From: an uncultured Propioniciclava sp.
GTDB lineage: Bacteria > Actinomycetota > Actinomycetes > Propionibacteriales > Propionibacteriaceae
NCBI GenBank assembly: GCA_937872005.1
Contig: CALMPQ010000403.1
Coordinates: forward strand, 1-5,046
Reading direction: 5' to 3'
DNA: 5,046 bases
The notes beneath the pieces are model-generated. The model was not told the DNA's origin, made no database searches, and saw only the letters and a list, made by a program, of their open reading frames with translations. Positions 5,012 through 5,046 of this stretch are shown piece by piece. Every line of letters begins with the position of its first letter. Positions within the stretch are counted from its first letter, which is position 1. The translations under genes and the position numbers were made by a program.

Positions 5012-5046
5012 AGCGCGGGACGAGAGGTGCGCCAGGGCGCCCCTCC

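Overview
The window looks like chromosomal DNA of a high-GC Gram-positive bacterium (Actinomycetota). The protein-coding stretches use mostly G/C third positions. One gene belongs to a cyclic-di-AMP-synthase-like family, and a tRNA-Gly(CCC) 3' half is of actinobacterial type. The order or genus cannot be read from this sequence.

Left part, about 1-1531 (accessory DNA, probably the end of an integrated island). The left edge holds the first 33 codons of a leftward gene with an AlpA/MerR-like helix-turn-helix. It has a good promoter (TTGACA, 17-base spacer, CACACT). A palindromic operator fills the spacer, and a near-identical second operator lies just upstream of the ribosome binding site. Next comes a complete leftward mrr gene (type IV restriction endonuclease, 309 aa, winged-helix DNA-binding domain plus PD-(D/E)xK nuclease domain). 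Behind mrr are about 220 bases with an inverted repeat, and then a 45-base copy of the 3' half of tRNA-Gly(CCC) with no matching 5' half. This is the usual attachment-site scar of an element integrated at a tRNA 3' end. The direction of the fragment (3' end pointing right) puts the element on its left, so mrr and the HTH gene belong to the island and ordinary chromosome resumes near 1532. By hand count of sample lines, G+C is 63-67% in mrr and 55% in the operator region, against 72-85% in the first large gene to the right.

Middle part, 1532-2042. A small rightward reading frame (1699-1971) has coding-like third positions but an in-frame amber codon after 41 codons. It ends in a strong hairpin exactly at its final stop. 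It is either a small pseudogene or a case of readthrough/re-initiation.

Right part, 2043-5046 (rightward genes). A 571-residue protein carries a C-terminal DisA_N/diadenylate-cyclase-type domain with the DGA motif. The second nucleotide-binding motif is RYNSA instead of the canonical RHR type, behind a long N-terminal region that looks like a DACNV-type sensor. Then comes a start-less 3' remnant of a transketolase C-terminal-subunit gene, joined by a TGATG stop/start overlap to a complete zinc-dependent medium-chain dehydrogenase with all zinc ligands. This looks like the end of a sugar/polyol catabolic operon whose upstream part has been deleted. A hairpin follows the dehydrogenase.

I see no CRISPR array, insertion sequence, complete tRNA or rRNA. 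The points most worth checking are the island boundary, the operator-in-promoter control of the truncated HTH gene, the variant cyclase motif, the interrupted small gene and the beheaded operon.
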